A stretch of DNA of 64,000 bases from positions 4,340,001-4,404,000 of the forward strand of contig NZ_CP077290.1 in assembly GCF_019047785.1 (NCBI RefSeq), given 5' to 3'. Both the position numbers and the translations under genes were made by a program. The notes beneath the pieces are model-generated. The model saw nothing but the letters and a program-made list of their open reading frames with translations, ran no database searches and had not been told where the DNA came from. The stretch comes from Enterobacter cancerogenus. Lineage in GTDB: Bacteria > Pseudomonadota > Gammaproteobacteria > Enterobacterales > Enterobacteriaceae. Shown here piece by piece: positions 52,092 through 61,034 of the stretch (position 1 is its first letter; every line of letters begins with the position of its first letter).

Positions 52092-52540
52092 TGTTTAATT
52101 CAATATTAGTGGTTTGCACCGGCAACATTTGCCGTTCCCCTATTGGGGAGCGACTGTTGCGCCAGCAGTTACCCGGCAAGCAGATCTCCTCTGCTGGCGT
52201 GTGGGGGATGGAAGGATCGCCGGCGGACGAAGGCGCGCAGTATGTGGCATTGCGTCATGGGATCTCTCTCGACGACCACAGAGCGCGCAAGCTAACGCCA
52301 GGCCTGATGCAAAAAGCCGATCTGATTCTGGTGATGGAGCCGGAACATCTTCACTTTATTTCCGCCATTGCGCCTGAAATTCGCGGGAAGTCGCTGCTGT
52401 TTGGGCAATGGCTGGAATCGCAGAGCATTCCTGACCCGTACCGTAAAAGCTATGCAGCATTTGAATATGTTTTCGAGCAGTTAGGAAAAGCCAGCCGGGA
52501 GTGGGCTCGCCGTTTGGGTCAAAAAGGAATAACGCATTAA
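52091..52540 (+). CDS. etp: Low-molecular-weight protein tyrosine phosphatase (Etp/Wzb)
   Basis: 149 aa LMW-PTP. The catalytic loop CTGNICRSP gives Cys9 and Arg15, and the general-acid Asp lies in SIPDPYRKS. It removes phosphate from the C-terminal tyrosines of the partner kinase, controlling polysaccharide export. The ATG at 52091 shares a base with the gfcE stop (TAATG), and its own stop overlaps the etk start in the same way, so the three genes are translationally coupled. Confidence 0.92.
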   Translation: MFNSILVVCTGNICRSPIGERLLRQQLPGKQISSAGVWGMEGSPADEGAQYVALRHGISLDDHRARKLTPGLMQKADLILVMEPEHLHFISAIAPEIRGKSLLFGQWLESQSIPDPYRKSYAAFEYVFEQLGKASREWARRLGQKGITH

Positions 52541-54738
52541 TGACGTCTTACAACACAGACAACTATGGTGCAGCCGCACCTCAAGCCAGTGAAGTTGATT
52601 TCGTTCGACTGCTCGGCGAAGCGATCGATCATCGCGTCAAGATCGTCTGCATCACGCTCCTGTTCACCCTTTTGGCGGGCGCGTGGGCGTTCTTTACCAC
52701 ACCGGTCTACCAGGCGGATGCGCTGGTACAAATTGAATCAAAACAGGAAAACGGGCTGCTTAAAAACTTAGGCCAGCTTGATTCTGGTCTGTTACCTGAT
52801 GCCACGCCGGAAATATTGCTGCTCAAGTCGCGCATGATCCTTGGTGAAACGGTGGAAAATCTCGGGCTGACCCAGCAGGTTCATCAGCGCGTTTACCCGG
52901 TGATCGGGCGTTTATGGGAGCGCATTCAGGGACGCAAGCCGGGCGATATTCAGCTCGGCTGGCTGCAGATCCCACATCAAGACGGTAAACCCCAGACGCT
53001 GGTGCTCACCGTACAGGCGCAGGGCCAGTATTCTCTGGATGGCGACAATTTTCACGCGCAAGGCGCGGTTGGCAAGCCGCTTGCGAAAGCGGGGGTCTAT
53101 GTCAACGTCCAGTCGATTGACGCAGAGGTAGGGACCGAGTTCACGCTGAAAACACTCACGAAGCTTGAGGCGATCAACGCGTTAAGCAAAAGCTTTACGG
53201 TCAAAGAAATGGCCAAGCAGAGCGGCATGCTGGCGTTAACGTTGACCGGCAAAGATCCGCAGAAAATTACGAAGGTGCTCAACGGCATCACCAGCAATTT
53301 TCTGAAGCAGAATATTGCGCGTCAGGAAGCCCAGGACACCCGCAGTCTGGCGTTTTTGGAGCGCCAGTTGCCTAAAATCAGCGGCGAGCTGGATGAGGCC
53401 GAAGAACGGCTTAATGCCTATCGTAAACAGCGGGATTCCGTCGACCTGACGCTGGAAGCGAAGGCGATTCTTGATCAGGTGGTTAACGTTGAAAATCAGC
53501 TTAACGAACTGACCTTCCGCGAGGCGGAGATCTCGCAGCTGTTTAAGAAAGATCACCCGACCTATCGCGCGCTGCGGGAAAAGCGGCAGACCCTGGAGAA
53601 TGAACGCAGCCGGCTTAACCACCGCGTCTCAACCATGCCCACCACGCAGCAGGAGATCTTGCGTCTGAGCCGTGACGTTGAATCCGGTCGCACCATCTAC
53701 CTCCAGCTACTGACGCGCCAGCAGGAGCTGAATATCTCGCGTTCCAGCGCGATTGGTAACGTGCGTATCATCGATCAGGCTGAAACCCAGCCTGAGCCGA
53801 TCAAACCCAAAAAAGCGCTGATTATCGTACTCGGTTTTGTGGCGGGGCTGGCTCTTTCACTGGGCTACGTCATCGCCAGCGTGGCGCTAAAACGCGGCAT
53901 CATGAGTTCGGAACAGCTGGAGCCGCTGGGCGTTCCGGTTCTGGCCACGCTTCCGCGCTCGGTTTGGCTCTGGAAGAAAACGCATCTGCGCAGCAAAAGT
54001 TTGTTTGCATCACGCTGGCGGCACACCACCTCGAACGTACCGTTTTTGCCTGTCGACCGTCCCGCAGACAGCTACGTCGAAGCGGTGAGGGGCCTGCGTA
54101 CCAGCCTGTACTTTACAATGATGGATGCTGCAAACCGCATTGTGATGTTCTCTGGCCCGACTCAGGACTGCGGGAAAACCCTGGTCAGTACCTCACTGTC
54201 GGCCATTGCTGCCCAGTCGGGACAAAAGGTGCTTTTTATCGATGCGGATATGCGTGAGGGCTACGTTCATAAAATCTTTGGCCTGAATAACGACTGCGGG
54301 CTGTCGAGCGTGCTTGAAGGAAAATGCGACGGCGTGCAGGCGATTCAGCGTCTCGAGAAAGCGGGCATCGACGTGATGACCAGCGGACCTGCGCCGACCC
54401 ATCCGGCGGAGCTGCTGATGAATGAACGCTTCAGGACGCTGATGGCATGGGCCAACGAGCGCTACGATCTGGTTGTGATTGATACGCCGCCGGTGCTGGC
54501 CGTTACCGACGCTTCCCTGGCTGCACAAACGGCGGGAATTACACTTCTGGTGTCCCGTTATGCCAAAACCAGCGTGAAAGAGATCGAGAACAGCTTAAAA
54601 CGCCTGCAGCAATCTGGCGTGGGCGTCAGCGGTATTATCCTGAACGATATTATTAAATCCGCTGCGCTGTATTACAGCGAGGGGTATAGCCAGTATGACT
54701 ACGGCTACACCCCGAAGCGTAAGCAGCGCAAAGGTTAG
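52540..54738 (+). CDS. etk: Tyrosine-protein kinase/polysaccharide co-polymerase (Etk/Wzc)
   Basis: 732 aa inner-membrane BY-kinase. The Wzz-type N-terminal domain has TM1 at about 34-54 and TM2 at about 425-447, with a long coiled-coil periplasmic part between (NARQEAQDTRSLAFLERQL region). The cytoplasmic kinase has Walker A SGPTQDCGKT, Walker A' FIDADMREG and Walker B VIDTPPV. The C-terminus has a tyrosine cluster (YYSEGYSQYDYGY) that is autophosphorylated. It should drive capsule or exopolysaccharide chain-length control and export with GfcE. Its stop codon overlaps that of the convergent permease gene. Confidence 0.91.
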   Translation: MTSYNTDNYGAAAPQASEVDFVRLLGEAIDHRVKIVCITLLFTLLAGAWAFFTTPVYQADALVQIESKQENGLLKNLGQLDSGLLPDATPEILLLKSRMILGETVENLGLTQQVHQRVYPVIGRLWERIQGRKPGDIQLGWLQIPHQDGKPQTLVLTVQAQGQYSLDGDNFHAQGAVGKPLAKAGVYVNVQSIDAEVGTEFTLKTLTKLEAINALSKSFTVKEMAKQSGMLALTLTGKDPQKITKVLNGITSNFLKQNIARQEAQDTRSLAFLERQLPKISGELDEAEERLNAYRKQRDSVDLTLEAKAILDQVVNVENQLNELTFREAEISQLFKKDHPTYRALREKRQTLENERSRLNHRVSTMPTTQQEILRLSRDVESGRTIYLQLLTRQQELNISRSSAIGNVRIIDQAETQPEPIKPKKALIIVLGFVAGLALSLGYVIASVALKRGIMSSEQLEPLGVPVLATLPRSVWLWKKTHLRSKSLFASRWRHTTSNVPFLPVDRPADSYVEAVRGLRTSLYFTMMDAANRIVMFSGPTQDCGKTLVSTSLSAIAAQSGQKVLFIDADMREGYVHKIFGLNNDCGLSSVLEGKCDGVQAIQRLEKAGIDVMTSGPAPTHPAELLMNERFRTLMAWANERYDLVVIDTPPVLAVTDASLAAQTAGITLLVSRYAKTSVKEIENSLKRLQQSGVGVSGIILNDIIKSAALYYSEGYSQYDYGYTPKRKQRKG

Positions 54739-56078
54739 TGCTTCACCAGCGTCGCAAAGTAGTACACCAGGGGAATGGCGAGGATCCACAGACCAACGGG
54801 GATTTCACGCCATTTCCCGGCAATTGCTTTAATCACGATGTAAAACAGCAATCCTCCCGCAATGCCCGTGCCGAAGCTGTTGGCAATCAGCGTGATCATC
54901 ACCATCATCAGCACCGGCAGGCCGTCGGTGAAATTCGCCAAATCCACTTTTCTCAGCCCGCTAAACATGTTCAGGCCAATCAGAATCAACGCTGGCGCGG
55001 TGGCTTCTTTCGGGATCATCAGCGCTACCGGGGTAAAGAGCAGCATCAACAGGAACATCACGGCGGCAGCCAGTGCCGTCATGCCGGTTTTGCCCCCGGC
55101 TTCGGCAGCCGCTGAAGATTCAATCAGCGCGGTCGCCGCAGGAATGCCAACCCACGGGCCAATCGCAGCGGCAATCGAATCCACCATAAACGGACGGTTG
55201 ATGTGGGGCATGTTGCCTTCCTCGTCCAGCAGGCCCGCTTCACCGCCTACTGCCAGCGTGGTCCCCATGGTGGAGAAAAATTCCGATGCGAAGAAGACGA
55301 ACAGGAAAGGCAGAAAGGCAATGTTGAGCGCACCCAGCATATCGATATGGCCCAAGACCGGGGTCAGCGAGTGGGGGAGATCGAGAAAACGCACGGGCAA
55401 CTTTGTTACGCCAGCCGGGATGCCAATCAGCGTGGCAAACAGGATTGCCCACAGGATCGCCCCCGGTATACGACGCGCCTGAAGGGCGATAGCCAGAAAC
55501 AGGCCCGCCAGGGCGACCAGCGCGGCGGGAGAGAGAAAATCCCCCAGCATCAGCGCGTTGGTTTTGGCGTTCGCCAGCACCAGCCCGGCGTTGCGGAACC
55601 CCAGCACGGCGACGAACAGTCCGATGGAGGCCGTCAGCCCGAGCTTGATTGACTGGGGAACGGAGCGGGTCACCACTTCACGCAGGCCAAAACGCGTCAG
55701 CAGGAAAAACAGGATCCCCGACCAGCAGGCGATACCCAGGCCAATTTGCCAGCCAATGCCTTCGCTTCCCGCCAGGGTCACGCCGACCAGCACGGAACCA
55801 CCAATACCTGGCCCGACGATAAACGGCAGATTGGCATAGAAAGCCATCAGCAACGTGCCCGCGACGAAGACCAGAATGGTGCCCGTTGTGGCTGCTCCCT
55901 TGTCCATACCGCCCACGGCCAGCAGCCCCGGTATCACCACCAGCAGATAGGCAGCGGCCAGAAAACCGGTGATCCCCGCCAGACACTCGGTGCGCACGGT
56001 ACTGCCCCGCGCCCGCAGTGCAAAACGTCGTTCAAGCCAGCTCCCTGGTGCTGGCGAATTAACGGTGTTGTCGGCCAT
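54735..56078 (-). CDS. NCS2/AzgA-family purine permease
   Basis: 447 aa inner-membrane transporter with about 12-14 helices. Family hallmarks include ECLAGITGFLAAAYLLVVIP, FIVGPGIGGSVLVGVTLA, GLFVAVLGFRNAGLVLAN and FFSTMGTTLAVGGEAGLLD. AzgA-type members (AdeP, AdeQ, GhxP in E. coli) import adenine, guanine or hypoxanthine with protons. It lies 20 bases after the adenine deaminase gene on the same strand, so adenine is the most likely substrate. The 3' end overlaps etk on the other strand by 4 bases. Confidence 0.88.
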   Translation of the reverse strand: MADNTVNSPAPGSWLERRFALRARGSTVRTECLAGITGFLAAAYLLVVIPGLLAVGGMDKGAATTGTILVFVAGTLLMAFYANLPFIVGPGIGGSVLVGVTLAGSEGIGWQIGLGIACWSGILFFLLTRFGLREVVTRSVPQSIKLGLTASIGLFVAVLGFRNAGLVLANAKTNALMLGDFLSPAALVALAGLFLAIALQARRIPGAILWAILFATLIGIPAGVTKLPVRFLDLPHSLTPVLGHIDMLGALNIAFLPFLFVFFASEFFSTMGTTLAVGGEAGLLDEEGNMPHINRPFMVDSIAAAIGPWVGIPAATALIESSAAAEAGGKTGMTALAAAVMFLLMLLFTPVALMIPKEATAPALILIGLNMFSGLRKVDLANFTDGLPVLMMVMITLIANSFGTGIAGGLLFYIVIKAIAGKWREIPVGLWILAIPLVYYFATLVKH

Positions 56079-56098
56079 TATCCGGCTCTCCTTCGCAA

Positions 56099-57877
56099 TT
56101 ATGATGTAATGTCCGGGGTTTCCCGGTAAGAAATCAGCGGATCGACAATTTCGCGTGTCGCTCCATCCGTCAGTCCAAGATCGGTCAGATGCGGCCCGGC
56201 GTTACAGGCGAGACAGGTTCCCTCTATCGCCTTAAAGACGCGGTAGGGCGGCTCCCAGTCGGCAATCAGGCTGCTGCGATCGCGCAGCGCCTTGAACTGG
56301 CGGGCCAGCTCATCAGCAGGCAGTTCAGAGAGCATCCCCGCAATCGGCATGGCGACATGGGCAATCACCTGGCCATGCTGGGCCAGCGCCATTCCGCCGC
56401 CGCTTTGGATAAGCGCGCGGGCGGCCAGGGCCATCTCTTCGGGATCGCGCCCCAGGACCACCAGGTTATGCGAGTCGTGAGAATAGCTGGTGGCAATAGC
56501 GCCGCGCAGTTCTCCCCAGCCTTCCAGCAGGGCCATCTGCGGTTTTGCCGCGTGCCGCGCGTGGCGATGCTGAACCCAAATCAGGCTGAAACCACTCGGG
56601 ATCTGCACCCGCCCGTTGCGCACCTGAACCTCGGTTTCTCCCCAGCGGGTGAATCGCGCGCCGCTGATATGGCGCAACCGGGCAACGCCGTGGTGGGCGT
56701 TTGCGATGCGCATCTGGAAATCATCGACGCCTGGCGCGGGCAGCTGCACCGTATCGCGCGGGAGCGTCAGGGGGGTATCGGGCAGAGAAGTCAGCATCTT
56801 CCCGTTGCGGGCGATCTCTTTTCCAGCAACGTAGACCTGGCGAGCCGTGAGCTTTTGCAGCGAATCAAAGACGACCAGATCCGCACGGCGCCCGGCGGCA
56901 ATCAGCCCCAGGTCGTTGCGCTGCAGGCGAATAGCCGCGTTCAGCGTGGCGAAGCGCAGTGCGTCCGTTGCCGCTAAACCGTGCCCGATGAGCAGGTTCA
57001 GCAGCGCGATAATGCCGCCTTTCTCCAGCAGGATGTCCGGCGGCACATCGTCGGTACAGACCGTGATCTGCGAGGAGAGATGCGGCAACGTTTTCAGGGC
57101 ATTAACAATATCGGGCAGCAGATAAGGATGGGAGCCACGAATTTCCAGCGTCAGCCCGGCGCGCAATTTCTCCAGCGCGTCGTCTGCGGAGGTCAGCTCA
57201 TGGTCTGAGGTGACACCCGCGGCCAGATAAGCCTGTAGATCGGCACCGCTAAGCCCGCGCGCATGGCCCTCAATGAGCTTACCGCTCTCCAGCCCCGCCT
57301 GCATGATCTCCAGCATGCGCGGGCTGCCGTTGAGCACACCATGCATATCCATCACTTCCGCCACGCCGCGCACGTCCGGCCAGCTCAGCAGCGTTTGCAT
57401 TTCCTGTCCGGCAAAATCGGCTCCGGACATCTCGAGGCCCGGCGTGGAGGGCACGCTCGACGGCGCGGCCACCATCACCTGCAGGGGTAAATTTCGGCTG
57501 GCCTCAATGGCAAAACGGACGCCCTCAATGCCCAGCACGTTCGCCAGTTCATGCGGATCCCAAAATACCGCCGTGGTCCCCTGCGCCAGCACGATTTCGG
57601 CGTAGCGGGCGGGCAGCAGATGCGAGCTTTCCAGGTGGACGTGCGTGTCCATCAGCCCCGGCGATACGTACTGGTTGTTCAGATCCTGTATCTCATGCGC
57701 GTCGGTACGGCTGCCCCGGGGATGTACGCTGGCGATCAGTTCGCCAACGATGCCAATATCCGCCTCGCGGATCTCGCCCGTGGCCATATCAATAATGCGC
57801 GCGTGGGTGAGCAGCAGATCAAAGGGCGTTTCGCCTCGCGCGGCCTGAACGGCGCGGCGTCGGGTTTCGGAAGTCAT
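56099..57877 (-). CDS. ade: Adenine deaminase
   Basis: 592 aa amidohydrolase-superfamily enzyme that converts adenine to hypoxanthine and ammonia for purine salvage or nitrogen use. Metal-binding and catalytic segments include SPGLMDTHVHLESSHLLPARY, VFWDPHELANVLG, EGHARGLSGADLQAY and ITVCTDDVPPDI. Length matches E. coli Ade (588 aa). The ATG at 57877 (MTSETRRRAVQAARGE) has only a weak ribosome-binding site. It is the first gene before the purine permease and is divergent from a LysR gene that may control both. Confidence 0.94.
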   Translation of the reverse strand: MTSETRRRAVQAARGETPFDLLLTHARIIDMATGEIREADIGIVGELIASVHPRGSRTDAHEIQDLNNQYVSPGLMDTHVHLESSHLLPARYAEIVLAQGTTAVFWDPHELANVLGIEGVRFAIEASRNLPLQVMVAAPSSVPSTPGLEMSGADFAGQEMQTLLSWPDVRGVAEVMDMHGVLNGSPRMLEIMQAGLESGKLIEGHARGLSGADLQAYLAAGVTSDHELTSADDALEKLRAGLTLEIRGSHPYLLPDIVNALKTLPHLSSQITVCTDDVPPDILLEKGGIIALLNLLIGHGLAATDALRFATLNAAIRLQRNDLGLIAAGRRADLVVFDSLQKLTARQVYVAGKEIARNGKMLTSLPDTPLTLPRDTVQLPAPGVDDFQMRIANAHHGVARLRHISGARFTRWGETEVQVRNGRVQIPSGFSLIWVQHRHARHAAKPQMALLEGWGELRGAIATSYSHDSHNLVVLGRDPEEMALAARALIQSGGGMALAQHGQVIAHVAMPIAGMLSELPADELARQFKALRDRSSLIADWEPPYRVFKAIEGTCLACNAGPHLTDLGLTDGATREIVDPLISYRETPDITS

Positions 57878-58000
57878 GCAATTAACGGTTCCAGCTTTAA
57901 AACAATGGCGCTACTCTATGCACGCGGCAAACGTTTGCCCAGCTGATAAAATTTATCGCCCGATAACGGCGGGTTATTCTGTGACGTGTAGACAAAGATA

Positions 58001-58921
58001 ATGATGATGGAACCCTGGCAGCGCTTGCCCGCGCTTTCGCTTCGACAGCTACAGTATTTTGTGACGCTGGCGCAGCTGCGTCATTTTACCGACACCGCTA
58101 ATAAACTGGCAATCAGCCAGCCGGCGCTGAGCAGCGCGCTGCGGCAAATCGAGACGGTGCTGGGCGGCAAACTGGTGAACCGCACGGCCTCGGCGGTCAC
58201 GCTGACGGAGCTTGGCGCTGCCATTCTGCCGCACGCCCAGCGGGTGCTCAGCGTGGCGCAACTCGCGTTCGATGATATGCAGCACATCGTGCAGGCCGGG
58301 GGCGACGGCACCGTGCGCATTGGGCTGATCCCCTCCGTGAGTTCGCTGCTGTTTCCCCGCCTTCCGCAGATCCTCGCCCAGGCTTTTCCCCGTCTGAGGG
58401 TGGAGTTTCACGATCAAACTAACGATGAGCTGGTCGCCCAGTTGCTAAAAGGGCAGATCGATTTTGGCGTGGGTGCTATCGATAATACGGTGCCCGACCG
58501 GCTGGACCTCTTTCCGCTTCAGGACGATCCTTTTGTGGCGGTGTTCCACCGCGACGACCCGCTGGCCGCGTCGGCACACATACCATGGAAGCAGCTGGCC
58601 GGGCGCGATATCGCCGTCTTTTCGAAAGGCAATATTCAGCGGCTGGTGGCGGCGCTGGCAGAAAGCCATCGTCTGTCCCTGCAGACGCGCTACCAGGTCG
58701 ACTACATCGAAACCCTGTATGGTCTGGTGCGTTCCCGGCTGGCCGTGGCGATTTTACCGCAGCTGTATACCACCCATCTGCAGGACCCGCAGCTTTGCGT
58801 GGTGCACCTGCAACAGCCCGCGCTGGCCCGCACGGTGGCGCTGATGCGGGCACCTCAGACGCTCCCACCGTTTATCGAATCCTGCTTTACCCTGATGGTC
58901 GACACCCTGCGGTCATCCTGA
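58001..58921 (+). CDS. LysR-family regulator, divergent from ade
   Basis: 306 aa regulator with the N-terminal winged helix-turn-helix at about residues 12-70 (LRQLQYFVTLAQLRHFTDTA, SQPALSSALRQIETVLGGKL) and a C-terminal effector-binding domain (GTVRIGLIPSVSSLLFPRLP). It reads away from ade across 123 bases, the usual layout for a LysR gene and its target, so control of ade and the permease is inferred. Three ATGs in a row at 58001-58009 make the exact start uncertain. I do not recognise a specific named orthologue. Confidence 0.85.
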   Translation: MMMEPWQRLPALSLRQLQYFVTLAQLRHFTDTANKLAISQPALSSALRQIETVLGGKLVNRTASAVTLTELGAAILPHAQRVLSVAQLAFDDMQHIVQAGGDGTVRIGLIPSVSSLLFPRLPQILAQAFPRLRVEFHDQTNDELVAQLLKGQIDFGVGAIDNTVPDRLDLFPLQDDPFVAVFHRDDPLAASAHIPWKQLAGRDIAVFSKGNIQRLVAALAESHRLSLQTRYQVDYIETLYGLVRSRLAVAILPQLYTTHLQDPQLCVVHLQQPALARTVALMRAPQTLPPFIESCFTLMVDTLRSS

Positions 58922-58997
58922 CCTCTATGCGACACTTCTTTACAGCGAGGCGGGGCAATGCTCGCTAAGATAACCCTCGTCAATAGATGAGGGCACA

Positions 58998-59513
58998 ATG
59001 GATAACCGTAAAGTGAGTAAACTGCGCCGCTGGGTGCGGGAAGGGTGTGTTTTAATCCTGCTGGTTATGGTCGTGATGTGGGGCGTGGATCAGTTCCGCA
59101 AACCGACGTTGCCTGCCAGCTTCAGCGCGACACCCATGCAAAGCATCGACGGCAAAACGTACGATATTGCCGCGCTCAGCCAGGACCGGCCGCTGCTGAT
59201 TTACGTCTGGGCGACCTGGTGCAGCATCTGCAGGTTCACTACCCCGTCCGTCAGCGCTCTGGCAGAAGAGGGCGGTAACGTCGTGAGCATTGCGCTCCGC
59301 TCCGGTGATAATGCCAAACTGCACCGCTGGGTAGAGAAGAAACAGCTCGCCATGCCGGTCATCAACGATGCCAACGGCGCGCTGTCGCAGGAATGGCAGG
59401 TGAGCGTCACGCCGACGCTGGTGATTGTGTCGAAAGGCAAAGTGGTGAGTACCACAACGGGCTGGACAAGCTACTGGGGAATGAAGGTCAGACTCTGGTG
59501 GGCGGGAATATAA
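58998..59513 (+). CDS. ScsD-like membrane-anchored thioredoxin
   Basis: 171 aa protein with one N-terminal transmembrane helix (about 15-32) and a TlpA/thioredoxin-like domain facing the periplasm. The active site is WATWCSICRFTTP (CxxC), and the cis-Pro region is VTPTLVIVSKGK. The C-terminal GWTSYWGMKVRLWW is characteristic of ScsD of the Salmonella copper-sensitivity suppressor locus. scsA, scsB and scsC are absent from the neighbourhood, so this is an orphan reductase-like gene. It follows the LysR gene by 76 bases and is followed by a terminator. Confidence 0.87.
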   Translation: MDNRKVSKLRRWVREGCVLILLVMVVMWGVDQFRKPTLPASFSATPMQSIDGKTYDIAALSQDRPLLIYVWATWCSICRFTTPSVSALAEEGGNVVSIALRSGDNAKLHRWVEKKQLAMPVINDANGALSQEWQVSVTPTLVIVSKGKVVSTTTGWTSYWGMKVRLWWAGI

Positions 59514-59519
59514 AAATAA

Positions 59520-59543
59520 CCCCTCTCCCTGACGAGAGAGGGG
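59520..59543. terminator. Terminator between scsD-like gene and ddc
   Basis: CCCCTCTC (59520-59527) and GAGAGGGG (59536-59543) pair. On the minus strand the tail is TTATTTTTAT, so it best suits the end of ddc; it may also stop readthrough from the scsD-like gene. Confidence 0.8.
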
Positions 59544-59549
59544 CTGAGA

Positions 59550-61016
59550 TTACTTCGCCAGAACTTCCTGAGCGGTACGCTCAACCAGCGACAGCAGGAC
59601 TTTCACATCTTCCAGCGTCACGGTTGGGTTCAGCAGGGTCAGCTTCAGGCAGGTGATGCCGTTATGCTCGGTCACGCCGACGTTCGCGCGGCCTGACTCC
59701 AGCAGCGCGTCGCCAATTTTCTGGTTCAGCAGGGCGATGCCCGCGTCGTCCATCTGCGTCTCTGGGCGGAAGCGGAACAGCACGCTTGCCAGCTGTGGCT
59801 GCATCACCAGTTCCAGAGCAGACTGCGCTTTCACGTAGTCCGCAACCTGCTGCGCCAGCGTCACACCGTGATCGATAATCGCCGCATACTGCTCCTGACC
59901 CAGCGCTTCCAGGCTCATCCACAGCTTCAGCGCGTCGAAACGACGGGTTGTCTGCAGAGACTTGGACACCAGGTTTGGCACGCCTGCTTCTTCATCGAAC
60001 TCAGAGTTCAGGTAGGCCGCCTGATAGCGCATCAGCTCATAGTGACGCGCTTCTTTCAGCAGGAACGCGCCGCAGCTGATGGTCTGGAAGAACTGCTTGT
60101 GGAAGTCCAGGGTAACGGAATCCACCAGCTCAATACCGTCCAGGTAGTGACGATACTGCTCGGACATCAGCAGCGCGCCGCCCCAGGCCGCATCAACGTG
60201 CACCCAGATGTTCTGCTTCGCCGCCAGTTCAGCAATCGCACGCAGCGGATCGATAGCACCGGCATCAGTGGTACCTGCCGTCGCAACAATCGCCAGGATC
60301 TGCTCGCCGTTGGCATTGCACTGCTCGATTTTCGCCGCCAGATCGTTGAGATCCATACGCGAGAATTCGTCCGTTTTCACCTGGAGCACGGACTGATAGC
60401 CGAGGCCCATCAGCGCCATGTTTTTCTGCACGGAGAAGTGCGCGTTTTCGGAGCACAGCACGCGAATTTTACGCAGATCGCCGACCAGACCGTCCTGCTG
60501 AACGGAGTGGCCTTGACGTGCGAAGAACGCATCGCGCGCCAGCATCAGGCCCATCAGGTTGCTCTGGGTGCCGCCGCTGGTGAAGACACCCGCGTCGCCA
60601 GCCTGATAACCCACGCGGGTACGCAGCCATTCGATCAGTTTGATCTCAATAATGGTTGCGGACGGGCTTTGATCCCAGGAGTCCATGCTCTGGTTGGTGG
60701 CGTTGATCAGCACTTCCGCCGCCTGGCTTACCACCAGGCTTGGGCAGTGCAGGTGCGCCACGCACTGCGGGTGATGAACGGACAAACTGTCTTTCAGGAA
60801 GAACTCCACGGCGCGTTCAATCGCCGCGTCGTTGCCCAGCCCTTTCGGGTTGAAATCCAGCTGAATACGGTCGCGCAGCTCCGCGACCGTTTTGCCCTGA
60901 TACATCTCAGGCTGTTTCAGCCACTGCATCACAGCCTGAGTGCTTTGTTCAATCGCCTGCTTGTAAGCATCAATGCTTTGCGCAGAGGAGAACAAAATTG
61001 GGTTTGAATCAGACAT
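59550..61016 (-). CDS. ddc: L-2,4-diaminobutyrate decarboxylase
   Basis: 488 aa PLP-dependent decarboxylase of group II (glutamate/aromatic amino acid decarboxylase-like). It should convert L-2,4-diaminobutyrate to 1,3-diaminopropane. The PLP Lys lies in LDFHKQFFQTISCGAF; substrate and cofactor contacts include TSGGTQSNLMGLMLARD and HVDAAWGGALL. The start at 61016 (MSDSNPILFSSAQSID) matches homologues; GGAG lies 12 bases before it, rather far. It is 18 bases after the aminotransferase gene, forming a two-gene operon. Confidence 0.93.
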   Translation of the reverse strand: MSDSNPILFSSAQSIDAYKQAIEQSTQAVMQWLKQPEMYQGKTVAELRDRIQLDFNPKGLGNDAAIERAVEFFLKDSLSVHHPQCVAHLHCPSLVVSQAAEVLINATNQSMDSWDQSPSATIIEIKLIEWLRTRVGYQAGDAGVFTSGGTQSNLMGLMLARDAFFARQGHSVQQDGLVGDLRKIRVLCSENAHFSVQKNMALMGLGYQSVLQVKTDEFSRMDLNDLAAKIEQCNANGEQILAIVATAGTTDAGAIDPLRAIAELAAKQNIWVHVDAAWGGALLMSEQYRHYLDGIELVDSVTLDFHKQFFQTISCGAFLLKEARHYELMRYQAAYLNSEFDEEAGVPNLVSKSLQTTRRFDALKLWMSLEALGQEQYAAIIDHGVTLAQQVADYVKAQSALELVMQPQLASVLFRFRPETQMDDAGIALLNQKIGDALLESGRANVGVTEHNGITCLKLTLLNPTVTLEDVKVLLSLVERTAQEVLAK

Positions 61017-61034
61017 CGTAATCAACAACTCCGG

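Noticed and set aside
59868..61007. 379-codon plus-strand frame opposite ddc
   Set aside because: The high third-position GC of ddc keeps the antisense frame open; ddc has the PLP motifs.
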